A stretch of 42,332 nt of DNA from Rhizobium sp. (GCA_003527225.1 DPXQ01000014.1:1-42332), one strand, 5' to 3'; shown: positions 17,971 to 27,868, counted from the first letter of the stretch. Translations and numbers: made by a program. The notes: generated from the sequence alone by a model not told the origin.

Positions 17971-18104
17971 TGCCGCAAAGTCCTGTAAAGCAGCCACTTC
18001 TGGCGGTGAATTCACGCAAAATTAACCATGTTCCTTCGATGCCGGTTAACCCAGTATGGTTAGAGTCCGGCAACCTTAACGAATAAGATTCAAGGAGACC
18101 GGCG

Positions 18105-18641
18105 ATGAGCCGCATTCACACTCCGGCCAAGAGCCGCATGCAGAAACTTGCGACCAATCCCGCAATCCTCGCGCTGGCGATGACGCTTGCGCTTGCCGGC
18201 TGCGCCTCGAAGAAGAACCTTCCCAACAGCGCCTCCGATCTCGGCCTCGGCGCGAACGGCGCAGCGACGCCGGGTTCGACGCAGGACTTCACGGTCAATG
18301 TCGGCGACCGGATCTTCTTCGATACCGATTCCACATCCATTCGCGCCGATGCGCAGCAGACGCTCGACCGCCAGGCCCAGTGGCTGCTGAAATATCCGCA
18401 ATACCCGATCACCATCGAAGGCCATGCCGACGAACGCGGCACCCGCGAATACAACCTTGCGCTCGGCGCCCGCCGTGCCGCCACCACGCGTGACTATCTG
18501 GCGTCGCGTGGCGTTCCGGCAAACCGGATGAAGACCATTTCCTATGGCAAGGAACGTCCCGTCGCCGTCTGCGACGACATTTCCTGCTGGTCGCAGAACC
18601 GCCGCGCAGTTACCGTTCTCGGCGGCGGCGCGGGTCTCTGA
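18105..18641 (+). CDS. pal: Peptidoglycan-associated lipoprotein Pal
   Basis: 178-residue outer-membrane lipoprotein that tethers the outer membrane to peptidoglycan and is pulled by Tol. The lipobox is LAGC with the lipidated cysteine at 33, after a basic N-terminus and hydrophobic core. The C-terminal OmpA-like domain carries DRIFFDTDSTSIR and the peptidoglycan-binding motif TIEGHADERGTREYNLALG. ATG 18105 has AGGAGA six bases upstream. The upstream gap contains three TTAAC-type half sites at 18022-18080, suggestive of regulation separate from tolQRAB. Confidence 0.97.
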   Translation: MSRIHTPAKSRMQKLATNPAILALAMTLALAGCASKKNLPNSASDLGLGANGAATPGSTQDFTVNVGDRIFFDTDSTSIRADAQQTLDRQAQWLLKYPQYPITIEGHADERGTREYNLALGARRAATTRDYLASRGVPANRMKTISYGKERPVAVCDDISCWSQNRRAVTVLGGGAGL

Positions 18642-18667
18642 TCGCATCTATTTCCGATCAGTTTTGC

Positions 18668-18701
18668 AAGGCGGCTCCACCGGGGCCGCCTTCACGTTTT
18701 T
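18668..18701 (+). terminator. Intrinsic terminator after pal
   Basis: AAGGCGGC (18668-18675) pairs with GCCGCCTT (18685-18692) around a nine-base loop; CACGTTTTTC follows. It lies 27 bases beyond the pal stop, so cpoB may need its own promoter or read-through. Confidence 0.7.
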
Positions 18702-18805
18702 CTCCACACTTTGGCCGAACTTCGGTTGCTTTTTACCGGCAATTGTAAAAATCTCCTGTTCGCGCCAAGCGGCGTGACGATCAATATGAAGACAGGACTT
18801 ATGAC

Positions 18806-19762
18806 ATGAAGAAACTTGTCATGGCCGCAATGCTCGGGGCGGCATCGTTGGCCATCCTGCATGGAACTGCCAGTTCCATGCAGCTTGCCGCGCCCTTCGG
18901 TGCGGCAAATGCGCAAACGACTGCTCCTGCCCCGCGCGAACCGGTGCAGCTTGCCCAGGCCGCCGACCCCGCGATGCGCGTTCTCCAGCTGGAAGAAGAG
19001 CTTCGCAACCTGAACGGCCGGGTCGAGGAAATGAGCTTCCAGTTGCTGCAGATGCAGGAGCAGATGCGCAAGATCCAGGAAGACAACGAATTCCGCTTCC
19101 AGGAGTTGGAAAAGCCGGGAGCGAAGAAGAGTGGTGCGCTCGAAAAGCCGGTCCAGAGCGGCACGCAGCAGGATTCCGTTGCCCAGATCATCACTCAGCC
19201 GCCTTCGACCGGCACCGATCCCGGCAATGGACAGGCTGGAGCACCCGAACAGGTGCTCGGCTCCATCGAGCTCGATTCCAGCGGCATGCCGGTCTCCGCT
19301 ACGCTCAACACAGATGCTGCCGGCGCCACCGCGCTGCCGGGCGTCGAGACAGGTGCAGAACCAAAGGTCGCGTCCCTCACCAGCGAAAGCGACGTCTACC
19401 AGTCCGCCTATGGACATGTTCTATCGGGCGACTACAAGCTGGCCGAGAACGAGTTCAGCGACTTCCTCACACGCTATCCCGACAGCGCGAAGATCGCGGA
19501 CGCCAGTTTCTGGCTCGGTGAGGCCCAGTATTCGCAGGGCAAGTACAACGAGTCCGCCAAGACCTTCCTCAATGCGCATCAGGCTTACGGCACCTCGCCA
19601 AAGGCGCCCGAAATGCTCTTGAAGCTCGGCATGTCGCTTGCCGCGCTGGACAATACCGATACCGCCTGCGCAACGCTGCGCGAAGTCACCCGCCGCTACC
19701 CCAAGGCCTCGCGCGCGGTCGTGAGCAAGGTTGCGACCGAACAGAAGCGCCTTGGCTGCTGA
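18806..19762 (+). CDS. cpoB: Cell division coordinator CpoB / tol-pal system protein YbgF
   Basis: 318-residue periplasmic protein. The signal peptide is MKKLVMAAMLGAASLAILHG..., with cleavage likely around residues 30-36 (ANAQ). A coiled coil runs from about 55 to 100 (LEEELRNLNGRVEEM, LLQMQEQMRKIQEDNEFRFQ) and mediates trimerisation. A low-complexity linker follows, then C-terminal TPR repeats from about 195 (YQSAYGHVLSGDYKLAENEF, FWLGEAQYSQGKYNESAKTF, PEMLLKLGMSLAALD). In E. coli CpoB couples Tol constriction to PBP1B activity. ATG 18806 gives a normal signal peptide. Confidence 0.93.
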   Translation: MKKLVMAAMLGAASLAILHGTASSMQLAAPFGAANAQTTAPAPREPVQLAQAADPAMRVLQLEEELRNLNGRVEEMSFQLLQMQEQMRKIQEDNEFRFQELEKPGAKKSGALEKPVQSGTQQDSVAQIITQPPSTGTDPGNGQAGAPEQVLGSIELDSSGMPVSATLNTDAAGATALPGVETGAEPKVASLTSESDVYQSAYGHVLSGDYKLAENEFSDFLTRYPDSAKIADASFWLGEAQYSQGKYNESAKTFLNAHQAYGTSPKAPEMLLKLGMSLAALDNTDTACATLREVTRRYPKASRAVVSKVATEQKRLGC

Positions 19763-19775
19763 CGCGACCTGCCCG

Positions 19776-21092
19776 ATGGCCGTGAATGCCGCCATTTCTC
19801 CCGAACTTGCCGCTACGGCGTTTCTAAACTCCCTGAAGAAGCCCTCCCGCCTTCTCGTAGCCATTTCCGGTGGAAGCGATTCGACCGGCCTGCTTGTTGC
19901 CCTTGATCGCGCATTGCGCCACGGCAACTTCTCTCATTCGCTGACCGCCGCGACCGTCGATCATGCCCTCCGCGCCGAATCCGCTGCAGAGGCCGAAAGC
20001 GTTGCGGATTTTTGCGCTCGGCTTGGTATTCCCCACGTCACCCGCCGCTGGCAGGACGAAAAGCCGGGGACCGGCCTTTCCGCCGCCGCTCGCGAGGCGC
20101 GCTACCACCTGCTTGTGCAGGCCGCCGGTGAACTTGACGCCGATCTCATCGTCACTGGCCATACCGCCGACGACCAGACCGAGACCATCGCCATGCGCTC
20201 CGCCCGCGCCGCCACGGCAAGCCACGGCCTGTCCGGCATGGCTCCCGCCACGCTCTATGAACGCAGCTTCTGGATCATGCGCCCCTTCCTCGGCGCCCGG
20301 CGCGCCGATATCCGTCGGTATCTCACAACGGGCGGCCACCGCTGGATCGATGACCCGAGCAACCTCGATCCGCACTACGAGCGGGTTCGAACGCGCGAGG
20401 CCCTGGCTGCGGCCGGCGCGACGCCGATCGGGCCCGACATGGGAGCGCGGCGTATGCATATGTCCGCCGAGGCCGCACATCTGCTTCAGCAGTATTGCCG
20501 GGTTCACGCGGGCACAGTCGTCCACCTCGACAGCGCGGCGCTCGATGCCGACGCGCAGGTTTTGCGCCATGCGCTTGCCGTCCTTCTGGCAGTCACCGGC
20601 GGGCGTCCCCACCTGCCGGGAAGCGATGCAATGGCGCAGGTCATGGCGTTCCTTGAACGAAAGGAAGACGGACGCATGACCGTCTCCCGGACCCTTGTCC
20701 AGAAGCGCAAGGATGGCATCTACCTGACGCGCGAACGCCGCGATATCTTGCCGCTGGCAGTCGCTCCCGGCCAAACCATCCTCTGGGACGGACGGTTCGT
20801 CATTCACAATCTCGGTGAACGCGAGTTGCGGATCGAGCCTGGATCCGCAATAGAGGGCATCGGGCCGCTTGAAGCCGTTCCCGAATCCATAGCGCGTCAT
20901 GCCGCGCGCATCGCGCCGCATATGGTACCTCAGGAAAGCACGAAATCGCGAGGTCTAGACGACGCTCTCAGCGTCCGGATCGAACCGGCGCTTGCGCCCT
21001 TCGACCGCTTCCTGCCCGCTTTCGACCTCGAAATCGCCAATACCGTTGCCCGGTTATTCGGGCGGGAACCGTATCCCGCCTCGCCAATTTAG
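19776..21092 (+). CDS. tilS: tRNA(Ile)-lysidine synthetase
   Basis: Cytoplasmic enzyme that uses ATP and lysine to turn C34 of tRNA-Ile(CAU) into lysidine, making AUA readable as Ile. 438 residues. The PP-loop SGGSDS is at 31-36, in [27 protein letters not shown] and [12 protein letters not shown] are the other N-type ATP pyrophosphatase motifs, and [15 protein letters not shown] plus WIDDPSN are TilS-specific. The start is placed at ATG 19776, 14 bases after the cpoB stop, because it gives the family-length N-terminus; an earlier in-frame ATG overlaps cpoB. The ribosome binding site is weak, suggesting translational coupling. Confidence 0.95.
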   Translation: MAVNAAISPELAATAFLNSLKKPSRLLVAISGGSDSTGLLVALDRALRHGNFSHSLTAATVDHALRAESAAEAESVADFCARLGIPHVTRRWQDEKPGTGLSAAAREARYHLLVQAAGELDADLIVTGHTADDQTETIAMRSARAATASHGLSGMAPATLYERSFWIMRPFLGARRADIRRYLTTGGHRWIDDPSNLDPHYERVRTREALAAAGATPIGPDMGARRMHMSAEAAHLLQQYCRVHAGTVVHLDSAALDADAQVLRHALAVLLAVTGGRPHLPGSDAMAQVMAFLERKEDGRMTVSRTLVQKRKDGIYLTRERRDILPLAVAPGQTILWDGRFVIHNLGERELRIEPGSAIEGIGPLEAVPESIARHAARIAPHMVPQESTKSRGLDDALSVRIEPALAPFDRFLPAFDLEIANTVARLFGREPYPASPI

Positions 21093-21131
21093 ATGTTATT
21101 GACGGAAAACGCATCGAAACGCTCGCCTTGC

Positions 21132-21160
21132 CTTGGCAAGGGCGTGGCGCAACCCTATGT
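21132..21160 (+). promoter_or_regulatory. Putative ftsH promoter, overlapping a palindrome
   Basis: CTTGGC (21132-21137), 17-base spacer, CTATGT (21155-21160): five of six matches to each rhizobial hexamer (CTTGAC, CTATAT). The CCTTGCC-TT-GGCAAGG palindrome at 21126-21141 overlaps the -35. The CCTTG...CCCTATGTT arrangement also resembles alphaproteobacterial heat-shock (sigma-32) promoters, as would suit ftsH. The ftsH ATG is 58 bases downstream of the -10. Confidence 0.55.
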
Positions 21161-21217
21161 TACTGGATAATCATGTCGGCCGCAGACCGTGCGAGCCGCT
21201 TCTGTTCGGGGAGTTCA

Positions 21218-23161
21218 ATGAACCCAAATTTTCGTAATTTCGCGCTTTGGGCCATAATTGCGCTGTTGCTGATCGCGCTTTTCAGCATGTTTCAGACAAC
21301 GCCATCGCAGACCAGTTCGCGCGAGATACCGTATTCGCAGTTTCTGCGGGAGGTTGATGCCAGTCGTGTGCGCGACGTAACGGTCACCGGAAACCGTGTG
21401 ATCGGCACCTATGTCGAAAACGGCACGGCGTTCCAGACCTATGCACCCGTCATCGACGACAATCTGCTTGAAAAGCTGCAGTCGAAGAACGTCATGATCG
21501 TGGCCCGCCCCGAAACGGACGGCTCCTCCGGGTTCCTGAGCTATGTCGGCACGCTCCTGCCCATGCTGCTGATCCTCGGCGTCTGGCTGTTCTTCATGCG
21601 CCAGATGCAGGGCGGTTCGCGCGGCGCGATGGGTTTCGGCAAGTCCAAGGCCAAGCTTTTGACCGAAGCGCATGGCCGCGTCACCTTCGAGGATGTCGCA
21701 GGCGTGGACGAAGCCAAGCAGGATCTCGAAGAGATCGTCGAATTCCTGCGCGACCCGCAGAAATTCCAGCGTCTAGGCGGTCGCATTCCCCGTGGCGTGC
21801 TGCTGGTCGGCCCTCCGGGTACCGGTAAGACACTCCTTGCCCGCGCCATTGCCGGCGAGGCCAACGTGCCCTTCTTCACCATTTCCGGTTCCGACTTCGT
21901 TGAAATGTTCGTCGGCGTGGGCGCCAGCCGCGTCCGCGACATGTTCGAACAGGCCAAGAAAAACGCGCCTTGCATCATCTTCATCGATGAAATCGACGCA
22001 GTCGGCCGCCATCGCGGCGCCGGCCTCGGCGGTGGCAATGATGAGCGCGAACAGACGCTCAACCAGTTGCTCGTCGAAATGGACGGCTTCGAGGCCAACG
22101 AAGGCATCATCCTGATCGCCGCGACCAACCGTCCCGACGTTCTCGATCCCGCGCTTCTGCGTCCGGGCCGTTTCGACCGCCAGGTCGTCGTTCCGAACCC
22201 GGATATCGTCGGTCGCGAGCGCATCCTCAAGGTTCATGCCCGCAACGTCCCGCTCGCACCGAACGTCGACCTGAAGGTCCTCGCACGCGGGACGCCAGGC
22301 TTCTCGGGCGCCGACCTGATGAACCTCGTGAACGAGGCGGCACTCATGGCCGCGCGGCGCAACAAGCGCGTCGTCACCATGGCCGAATTCGAGGACGCCA
22401 AGGACAAGATCATGATGGGTGCCGAGCGCCGCTCGTCCGCCATGACCGAGGCCGAAAAGAAGCTGACCGCCTACCACGAGGCCGGCCATGCGATCTGCGC
22501 CCTCAAGGTTGCCGTGGCCGATCCGCTGCACAAGGCCACCATCATCCCGCGCGGCCGTGCACTCGGCATGGTCATGCAGTTGCCTGAAGGCGACCGATAT
22601 TCGATGAGCTACAAGTGGATGGTGTCGCGCCTTGCCATCATGATGGGTGGACGCGTTGCCGAAGAACTGACCTTCGGCAAGGAAAACATCACCTCGGGCG
22701 CTTCCTCGGACATCGAACAGGCAACCAAGCTTGCCCGCGCCATGGTCACCCAATGGGGCTTCTCCGACGTGCTCGGCCATGTCTCCTACGGTGAAAACCA
22801 GCAGGAGGTCTTCCTCGGCCATTCGGTCTCGCAGACCAGGAACGTCTCGGAATCGACCGCTCAGAAGATCGACAACGAAGTGCGCCGGCTGATCGACGAA
22901 GCCTACACCCAGGCGACGACGATCCTCACGGAGAACCACGACGGCTTCATCGCTATCGCAGAGGGCCTGCTGGAATACGAGACCCTCTCGGGCGACGAGA
23001 TCAAGGCGCTGCTGCGCGGCGAAAAGCCGGCTCGCGACCTGGGCGACGATACGCCTCCGAGCCGTGGCTCGGCCGTACCGAGCGCAGGTACGAAGAAAGA
23101 CGGCGCTCCGGGCACCAAGGGCGGCGAACCGGAAAGCGGACTGGAACCCCAGCCGCACTGA
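21218..23161 (+). CDS. ftsH: ATP-dependent zinc metalloprotease FtsH
   Basis: 647-residue hexameric inner-membrane protease that degrades unneeded membrane and regulatory proteins, such as sigma-32 and LpxC in E. coli. TM1 is at about 8-24, the periplasmic domain at 25-104, TM2 at about 107-127. The AAA domain has Walker A GPPGTGKT 198-205, Walker B IIFIDEID 253-260 and [23 protein letters not shown]. The zinc protease motif is HEAGH 420-424. The C-terminal tail is Gly/Pro-rich and disordered. ATG 21218 ([11 protein letters not shown]) has GGGGAG four bases upstream and places TM1 correctly; upstream in-frame codons are non-coding leader. Confidence 0.98.
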   Translation: MNPNFRNFALWAIIALLLIALFSMFQTTPSQTSSREIPYSQFLREVDASRVRDVTVTGNRVIGTYVENGTAFQTYAPVIDDNLLEKLQSKNVMIVARPETDGSSGFLSYVGTLLPMLLILGVWLFFMRQMQGGSRGAMGFGKSKAKLLTEAHGRVTFEDVAGVDEAKQDLEEIVEFLRDPQKFQRLGGRIPRGVLLVGPPGTGKTLLARAIAGEANVPFFTISGSDFVEMFVGVGASRVRDMFEQAKKNAPCIIFIDEIDAVGRHRGAGLGGGNDEREQTLNQLLVEMDGFEANEGIILIAATNRPDVLDPALLRPGRFDRQVVVPNPDIVGRERILKVHARNVPLAPNVDLKVLARGTPGFSGADLMNLVNEAALMAARRNKRVVTMAEFEDAKDKIMMGAERRSSAMTEAEKKLTAYHEAGHAICALKVAVADPLHKATIIPRGRALGMVMQLPEGDRYSMSYKWMVSRLAIMMGGRVAEELTFGKENITSGASSDIEQATKLARAMVTQWGFSDVLGHVSYGENQQEVFLGHSVSQTRNVSESTAQKIDNEVRRLIDEAYTQATTILTENHDGFIAIAEGLLEYETLSGDEIKALLRGEKPARDLGDDTPPSRGSAVPSAGTKKDGAPGTKGGEPESGLEPQPH

Positions 23162-23186
23162 GCATCGGCACATCATGCCGCAAGGA

Positions 23187-23219
23187 GACCATCTGGCCCC
23201 AACGCCAGGTGGTCTTTTT
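23187..23219 (+). terminator. Strong intrinsic terminator after ftsH
   Basis: GACCATCTGGC (23187-23197) pairs with GCCAGGTGGTC (23204-23214), eleven base pairs with one wobble, followed by TTTTT. It lies 26 bases after the ftsH stop codon. Confidence 0.9.
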
Positions 23220-23255
23220 GTGTTTGGTCACAGGATATAATCGCCTTTGACGCGA

Positions 23256-23272
23256 ATTTACGTGCCGTAAAT
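23256..23272 (+). promoter_or_regulatory. Perfect inverted repeat upstream of glmM (possible operator)
   Basis: ATTTACG (23256-23262), TGC, CGTAAAT (23266-23272). It lies about 117 bases before the glmM start, after the ftsH terminator, and next to a TTTGAC-like -35 at 23246. The palindromic form suggests a dimeric repressor or activator site; the trailing GATTTTTT also allows a weak terminator reading. Confidence 0.35.
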
Positions 23273-23388
23273 GATTTTTTGTGGCAAGAGCAGCCCGATA
23301 TATGCCGCGCCTGCCTGTGACCGATTGATCGGCTGCGGGCGTGTATCTCGGGCGGGAGGCGGCAGCGAAAACCATTTCGGGAGAGCAC

Positions 23389-24744
23389 ATGACACGTCGC
23401 TATTTCGGTACGGACGGCATCCGCGGACAGTCCAACGTATTTCCAATGACGCCGGATCTCGCCATGCGCGTCGGCATTGCGGTCGGCACGATCTTTCGCC
23501 GCGGCCATCATCGCCATCGCGTGGTGATTGGCAAGGATACAAGGCTCTCCGGCTACATGCTCGAGAACGCCCTTGTTGCCGGTTTTACCGCGGCGGGCCT
23601 CGACGTCTTCCTGCTCGGGCCAATTCCAACGCCTGCCGTCGCTATGCTGACCCGTTCGCTGCGCGCGGATATCGGCGTCATGATCTCTGCCTCCCACAAC
23701 CCCTTCGCCGACAACGGCATCAAGCTATTCGGACCGGACGGCTACAAGCTCTCCGACGAAATCGAACATGAGATCGAGGAGCTGCTCGATAAGGATATCT
23801 ATTCGCAGCTCGCTCCCTCGCACGAGATCGGCCGAGCCAAGCGCGTCGAGGGCGACATTTACCGCTATATCGAATACGTCAAGCGAACCCTTCCGCGCGA
23901 CGTCACGCTGCACGGATTGAGGATAGCGATCGACTGCGCCAATGGAGCGGCCTACAAGGTCGCCCCGGCTGCCCTTTGGGAGCTGGGCGCCGAGGTGATC
24001 ACAATCGGCAACGAACCGAACGGCACCAATATCAATTTCGATTGTGGCTCGACCCACCCTTCCGCGCTACAGAAGAAGGTCCACGAGGTGCGCGCCGACA
24101 TCGGCATCGCACTCGATGGCGATGCCGACCGCGTCATCATCATCGACGAGAACGGCGCCATCGTCGATGGCGACCAGCTGATGGCGGTGATTGCCGAAAC
24201 CTGGGCAAACGACCGCACGCTGAAAGGCGACGGCATCGTCGCGACTGTGATGTCGAACCTCGGGCTCGAGCGCTTCCTCAACGGCAAGGGACTGTCCCTG
24301 GCACGCACCAAGGTCGGCGACCGCTACGTCGTCGAGCACATGCGCCGGCACGATTTCAATGTCGGAGGGGAGCAGTCCGGCCATATCGTTCTTTCCGATT
24401 TCGGCACGACCGGAGACGGCATCGTCGCCGCGCTGCAGATCCTGGCCAGCGTCAAGCGCACAGGCAAGACGGTCAGCGAGCTCTGCCACCGCTTCGATCC
24501 GGTGCCGCAACTCCTGCGCAATGTTCGCATTTCCGGCGGCAAGCCTCTCGAGGACAGCCACGTCAAGAAGGCAATCGCGGAGGCGGAAAACGAGCTTTCG
24601 AAAAACGGGCGCCTGGTCATCCGGCCATCCGGAACGGAGCCTCTGATCCGCGTCATGGCGGAGGGTGACGACCGCAGCCAGATCGAACGCATCGTCAACG
24701 ATCTCGTCGGCGCCATTTCGAGCGTGCACACCGCCGCCGCCTGA
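23389..24744 (+). CDS. glmM: Phosphoglucosamine mutase
   Basis: Interconverts glucosamine-6-phosphate and glucosamine-1-phosphate, feeding UDP-GlcNAc for peptidoglycan and lipopolysaccharide. 451 residues. It opens [16 protein letters not shown], with the phosphoserine active site S102 in [14 protein letters not shown]. The metal-binding loop is ALDGDADR (about residues 242-249), the sugar-binding loop GGEQSGH, and the phosphate-binding loop [15 protein letters not shown] 23389 has GGGAGAG just upstream. It follows ftsH, the usual alphaproteobacterial order, but a strong terminator separates them. Confidence 0.98.
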   Translation: MTRRYFGTDGIRGQSNVFPMTPDLAMRVGIAVGTIFRRGHHRHRVVIGKDTRLSGYMLENALVAGFTAAGLDVFLLGPIPTPAVAMLTRSLRADIGVMISASHNPFADNGIKLFGPDGYKLSDEIEHEIEELLDKDIYSQLAPSHEIGRAKRVEGDIYRYIEYVKRTLPRDVTLHGLRIAIDCANGAAYKVAPAALWELGAEVITIGNEPNGTNINFDCGSTHPSALQKKVHEVRADIGIALDGDADRVIIIDENGAIVDGDQLMAVIAETWANDRTLKGDGIVATVMSNLGLERFLNGKGLSLARTKVGDRYVVEHMRRHDFNVGGEQSGHIVLSDFGTTGDGIVAALQILASVKRTGKTVSELCHRFDPVPQLLRNVRISGGKPLEDSHVKKAIAEAENELSKNGRLVIRPSGTEPLIRVMAEGDDRSQIERIVNDLVGAISSVHTAAA

Positions 24745-24766
24745 CCATTTGGCTGACCGCAACGAA

Positions 24767-24798
24767 AAGGCCCGGAGCGGTGAACGCTGCCGGGCCTT
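24767..24798. terminator. Bidirectional terminator between glmM and yebC
   Basis: AAGGCCCGG (24767-24775) pairs with CCGGGCCTT (24790-24798), and inside it AGCG pairs with CGCT around GTGAA. The minus strand continues TTTTCGTT and the plus strand CTTGT. It sits between two convergent genes, so it likely ends both transcripts. Confidence 0.85.
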
Positions 24799-24819
24799 CT
24801 TGTCTGACTGAACCAGTGA

Positions 24820-25566
24820 TCAGGCCGAAAGCTTGGCCATGACCTCGTCGGACACTTCGAAATTCGAATAGACGTTCTGCACGTCGTCATCGTCTTCGAG
24901 CGTGTCGATCAGCTTCATCAGCGACTGGGCTTTTTCTTCATCGACCGGAACGGTGTTTTGCGGCTTCCAGATCGCCTTGACGGTTTCGGCCTCGCCGAGG
25001 CTTGCCTCGAGCGTCTTGGAAACGTCGCCGATATCCTCGAAGCCGCAGATGATCGTGTGACCATCCTCATCGGTGGTGACATCCTCGGCGCCGGCCTCGA
25101 TAGCTGCTTCCATCACCTTGTCGGCGTCGCCGACCGAAAGCTTGTAGGTGATTTCGCCAACGCGATCGAAGGAGAAGGAAACCGAACCGGTTTCGCCGAG
25201 CGCGCCGCCGGCCTTGGTAAAGGTCGAGCGCACGGAAGAGGCGGTACGATTTCGGTTGTCGGTCAGCGCCTCGACGATCACGGCGACGCCGCCCGGGCCA
25301 TAGCCCTCGTAGCGGACTTCTTCGTAGTTCTCGCCCTCGGCACCGGACGCCTTCTTGATGGCGCGTTCGATGTTGTCCTTCGGCATCGACTGCGCCTTGG
25401 CGTTCTGGATCGCCAGCCGGAGGCGGGCGTTCATCGACGGGTCGGGCAGACCGGCCTTCGCGGCGACGGTAATTTCGCGCGCAAGCTTGGAGAACATTTT
25501 CGACCGCACGGAGTCCTGACGGCCCTTGCGGTGCATGATGTTTTTAAACTGTGAATGGCCAGCCAT
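24820..25566 (-). CDS. yebC: YebC/PmpR/TACO1-family protein
   Basis: 248 residues; three-domain YebC fold. The N-terminus [18 protein letters not shown], then [45 protein letters not shown] and [19 protein letters not shown] are hallmark segments. Members act as DNA-binding regulators in some bacteria, and as translation factors helping ribosomes through proline stretches (mitochondrial TACO1, Bacillus YebC2). Which applies here cannot be told. ATG 25566 is preceded by AGGGGT at four bases and gives the canonical MAGHS start. The 145 bases between it and the FMO gene hold nothing I recognise. Confidence 0.94.
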   Translation of the reverse strand: MAGHSQFKNIMHRKGRQDSVRSKMFSKLAREITVAAKAGLPDPSMNARLRLAIQNAKAQSMPKDNIERAIKKASGAEGENYEEVRYEGYGPGGVAVIVEALTDNRNRTASSVRSTFTKAGGALGETGSVSFSFDRVGEITYKLSVGDADKVMEAAIEAGAEDVTTDEDGHTIICGFEDIGDVSKTLEASLGEAETVKAIWKPQNTVPVDEEKAQSLMKLIDTLEDDDDVQNVYSNFEVSDEVMAKLSA

Positions 25567-25711
25567 GGCACCCCTGATCACACTTATTGTTCGGAATGGC
25601 GCCTTATAAGAGCGATGACGGCGCTGTTCAAGAGCAAGGCGGGTAATTCGCCGTCCGCAATAGCTTCGCGGGCAATCCCACGAGGACAGACCCGGACGGC
25701 GACAAGGTTCG

Positions 25712-27256
25712 TCACGCGGCGGTCGAAACCGCCCCGTTGCCGATGAGCGAGCGGACAGCCAGTTCCTCGGCGGAAAACTCTGCGTTCGTGATTGCGCCGA
25801 ATGCCGCCGCCGCCCGTTGCGTGCGAGCCGGTGCTTCGGCGAGCGCATCCGGACCGCTGAGACGGAAGGAAACCGCGGATAGCGGACCGAAGAGAAGCGC
25901 TCTTTCCAGCTCGGGCCAGGCCTGCACATCGGGCTCGACGCCGGCATTGCGGGCAAAGGTCAGGGCCGCAACATGCATCGGCATGGTAGGCGGACCGGCC
26001 CGCATGGCCTTGCTGCGCTGAAGCCCGTCCGCCATTTCAGGCTTCGAAGGCGCAGGACGGATACCGGCGAAACAATGGCTGATCCAGCGGGCCTGCAGTT
26101 CCAGCACCGGAAGATAGGGTCCGACGAGATCGTAGAGACCGAGGAAGGCGAGCCCGGGAAGCTCGGGATGAAAAGTATGGTCGTGCAAGTCGATATGCGC
26201 CTCGTCGAGACCAACGGCGGCAGCGATCTCGTCGCTGAGCCATGGCAGGGAAAGCCGGTAGCCGGTGCCGAAGATGATCCCGTCAGCATCGAAGGTCTCA
26301 CCATTTTCGAACAGAACACGACGGCCATCGATGCGCTTGATCCAGGACGTCACATCGATACGTCCCTCGGCCACGGCGGGAAGGAACTGCTGCGACTGGG
26401 TAACACCGGCGGCGAATATGTTGTCATCGGGCGCCGGCGCGCCGAACTGGGCCGGATTTCCGGCGACACCAAGCGCCTTTGCCTTGAAACCGGCCGCGAG
26501 TTGTTCCGGCGAGGCGACTGCGCCAAGCAGCGCCGATGCACGATTGAACATCACATGCTCGGTCGGCACGCCGCAGATGAGCTTCGGCAGCACGTAGCGC
26601 TGGCGCCGATTGGTCACCGTCACATGGGCGGCCCCGCCATAGGCCAGTTCAGAGGCGATCTCCAATGCGCTGATCGAACAACCGGCAACGAGCACCTTGC
26701 GGCCCCGAAACCGCTCGACGCCATTGTACTGGGCCGCATGAATCGCGCCCAAGGTACCGCTGAAGCCGTCCAGTCCGGGAACGTCGGGGACGATCGGTGC
26801 ATTGTGGCGACCGCTTGCGACGATCACCCTCTGGAAGATCTCCTGCCGCGCCCGTCCACCGGCGACCGAGCGCACGAGCCAGCTGTCGCCCAGTCCGCGC
26901 TCAAGCGACTCCACCCGCGTGGACAACCGCAGATGCGGCAGCAAGCCCAAGGTGAAAGCATAGCGCTCAAGATAATCCAGCATGTCGTCCTGCGTCACGT
27001 AAACCGGCGAACCGGGCGCGTGATCCAGGTCGGAAAATGCGGTCATGATGCGGCTGGTGTTCGTGCGCATCCCGGGCCATGTGGCGCTCGCGGCCGACGC
27101 CGAATTCCACTGGCCTCCGACCCGGGCGGAGGCTTCGAAGATGACCGGTTCGAAGCCGTGGGCGCGCAGCCATCGGCCCGCGACGAGACCGCCCGGCCCC
27201 GCGCCGATGACGGCGACGGCATTGTCCGGCATGATTGTTGACGGTTCGCTTTGCAT
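25712..27256 (-). CDS. FMO-like flavin-containing monooxygenase / FAD-dependent NAD(P)-binding oxidoreductase
   Basis: 514 residues. The FAD Rossmann motif is GAGPGG at 18-23, with E41 binding the FAD ribose and ARVGGQW at 44-50. The FMO/Baeyer-Villiger-like segment is [13 protein letters not shown] (165-177), in which the F-x-G to His spacing is two residues longer than in the usual FxGxxxHxxxY. The second dinucleotide motif is degenerate, [15 protein letters not shown] (191-205). [13 protein letters not shown] is the late FMO ATG-type motif. Predicted to use NADPH and O2 to oxygenate a soft nucleophile or carbonyl; substrate unknown. ATG 27256 has AGGAG seven bases upstream. Divergent from two PPOX-fold genes, which suggests functional linkage. 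Confidence 0.85.
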   Translation of the reverse strand: MQSEPSTIMPDNAVAVIGAGPGGLVAGRWLRAHGFEPVIFEASARVGGQWNSASAASATWPGMRTNTSRIMTAFSDLDHAPGSPVYVTQDDMLDYLERYAFTLGLLPHLRLSTRVESLERGLGDSWLVRSVAGGRARQEIFQRVIVASGRHNAPIVPDVPGLDGFSGTLGAIHAAQYNGVERFRGRKVLVAGCSISALEIASELAYGGAAHVTVTNRRQRYVLPKLICGVPTEHVMFNRASALLGAVASPEQLAAGFKAKALGVAGNPAQFGAPAPDDNIFAAGVTQSQQFLPAVAEGRIDVTSWIKRIDGRRVLFENGETFDADGIIFGTGYRLSLPWLSDEIAAAVGLDEAHIDLHDHTFHPELPGLAFLGLYDLVGPYLPVLELQARWISHCFAGIRPAPSKPEMADGLQRSKAMRAGPPTMPMHVAALTFARNAGVEPDVQAWPELERALLFGPLSAVSFRLSGPDALAEAPARTQRAAAAFGAITNAEFSAEELAVRSLIGNGAVSTAA

Positions 27257-27286
27257 TTGCTTGCTCCTTTGATGTGAGGAGCATCG

Positions 27287-27353
27287 CTATAGTCACGTCT
27301 GTCGGGCCTGTTTCCTAAAACCTTCCTAAGCGGAGAAACTCCGATCCTAAAAC
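27287..27353. promoter_or_regulatory. Divergent regulatory region with phased CCTAA repeats and a dyad
   Basis: Between the FMO gene and the PPOX genes, CCTAA occurs at 27314, 27325 and 27346 (11 and 21 bases apart, so on one helical face); the outer two are extended to CCTAAAAC. A perfect CGGAG-aaa-CTCCG dyad lies at 27331-27343. On the minus strand a -10 like CTATAG (27287-27292) has no good -35, and the repeat at 27314 sits where the -35 would be. This looks like an activator- or repressor-controlled promoter, possibly bound by the winged-helix protein encoded at 27865. Confidence 0.4.
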
Positions 27354-27385
27354 TTGCATAACTGCTGTATTGGGTAGTGAGAGCA

Positions 27386-27868
27386 ATGGAACAAACTATG
27401 TTGGACGAAGACCTGACCGCTTTCATCGAAAGCCCGGTCATGCAGATTGTGGGAACGACGGGGCCTGTTCGCCGGCCCGCGATCGGGCGTGGCGTCGGCG
27501 CCTGGCGCTCCCGCGACCGAGGCTGCATCGACCTCGCCCTGTCGTCCTGGCAATGGCCCGAAACAATTGCCAACCTCCGGGAGAACGGCCGCATCGCCGT
27601 GACGTTTTCCCGACCGTCGGACTATGTCACCTATCAGTTGAAGGGAACCGCGGCGTTACGCCCGGCAGACGAGGAGGAGATCGAGCGATCCGCCCGCTAC
27701 ATAGTCGCTATCGTGTCGACGCTGATGCGGCTCGGCCTCGCCCCGGAAATCATCGCGCCATGGCTGACAAGTCGCGACGTGATCGTGGCTACGATCACGG
27801 TTTCGGCCGTCTACGTGCAGACACCCGGATCGAAGGCAGGCACGAAGCTGCGGAGCCCGGACCGATGA
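27386..27868 (+). CDS. Pyridoxamine 5'-phosphate oxidase-fold (PPOX) protein
   Basis: 160-residue split-barrel flavin-binding-type protein. VMQIVGTTGPVRRPAIGRGVGA forms the first strands (about 18-39), LSSWQWPETIANLRENGRIAVTFSRPSDYVTYQLKG the central barrel and helix (its motifs lie at about 52-87), and VIVATITVSAVYVQTPG the C-terminal strands. Family members bind FMN, heme or F420 and range from oxidases to heme-degrading or sensory proteins. Start at ATG 27386 (a GTG three codons earlier and an ATG four codons later are alternatives). Its stop overlaps the next start as ATGA, so the two are translationally coupled. Confidence 0.75.
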   Translation: MEQTMLDEDLTAFIESPVMQIVGTTGPVRRPAIGRGVGAWRSRDRGCIDLALSSWQWPETIANLRENGRIAVTFSRPSDYVTYQLKGTAALRPADEEEIERSARYIVAIVSTLMRLGLAPEIIAPWLTSRDVIVATITVSAVYVQTPGSKAGTKLRSPDR

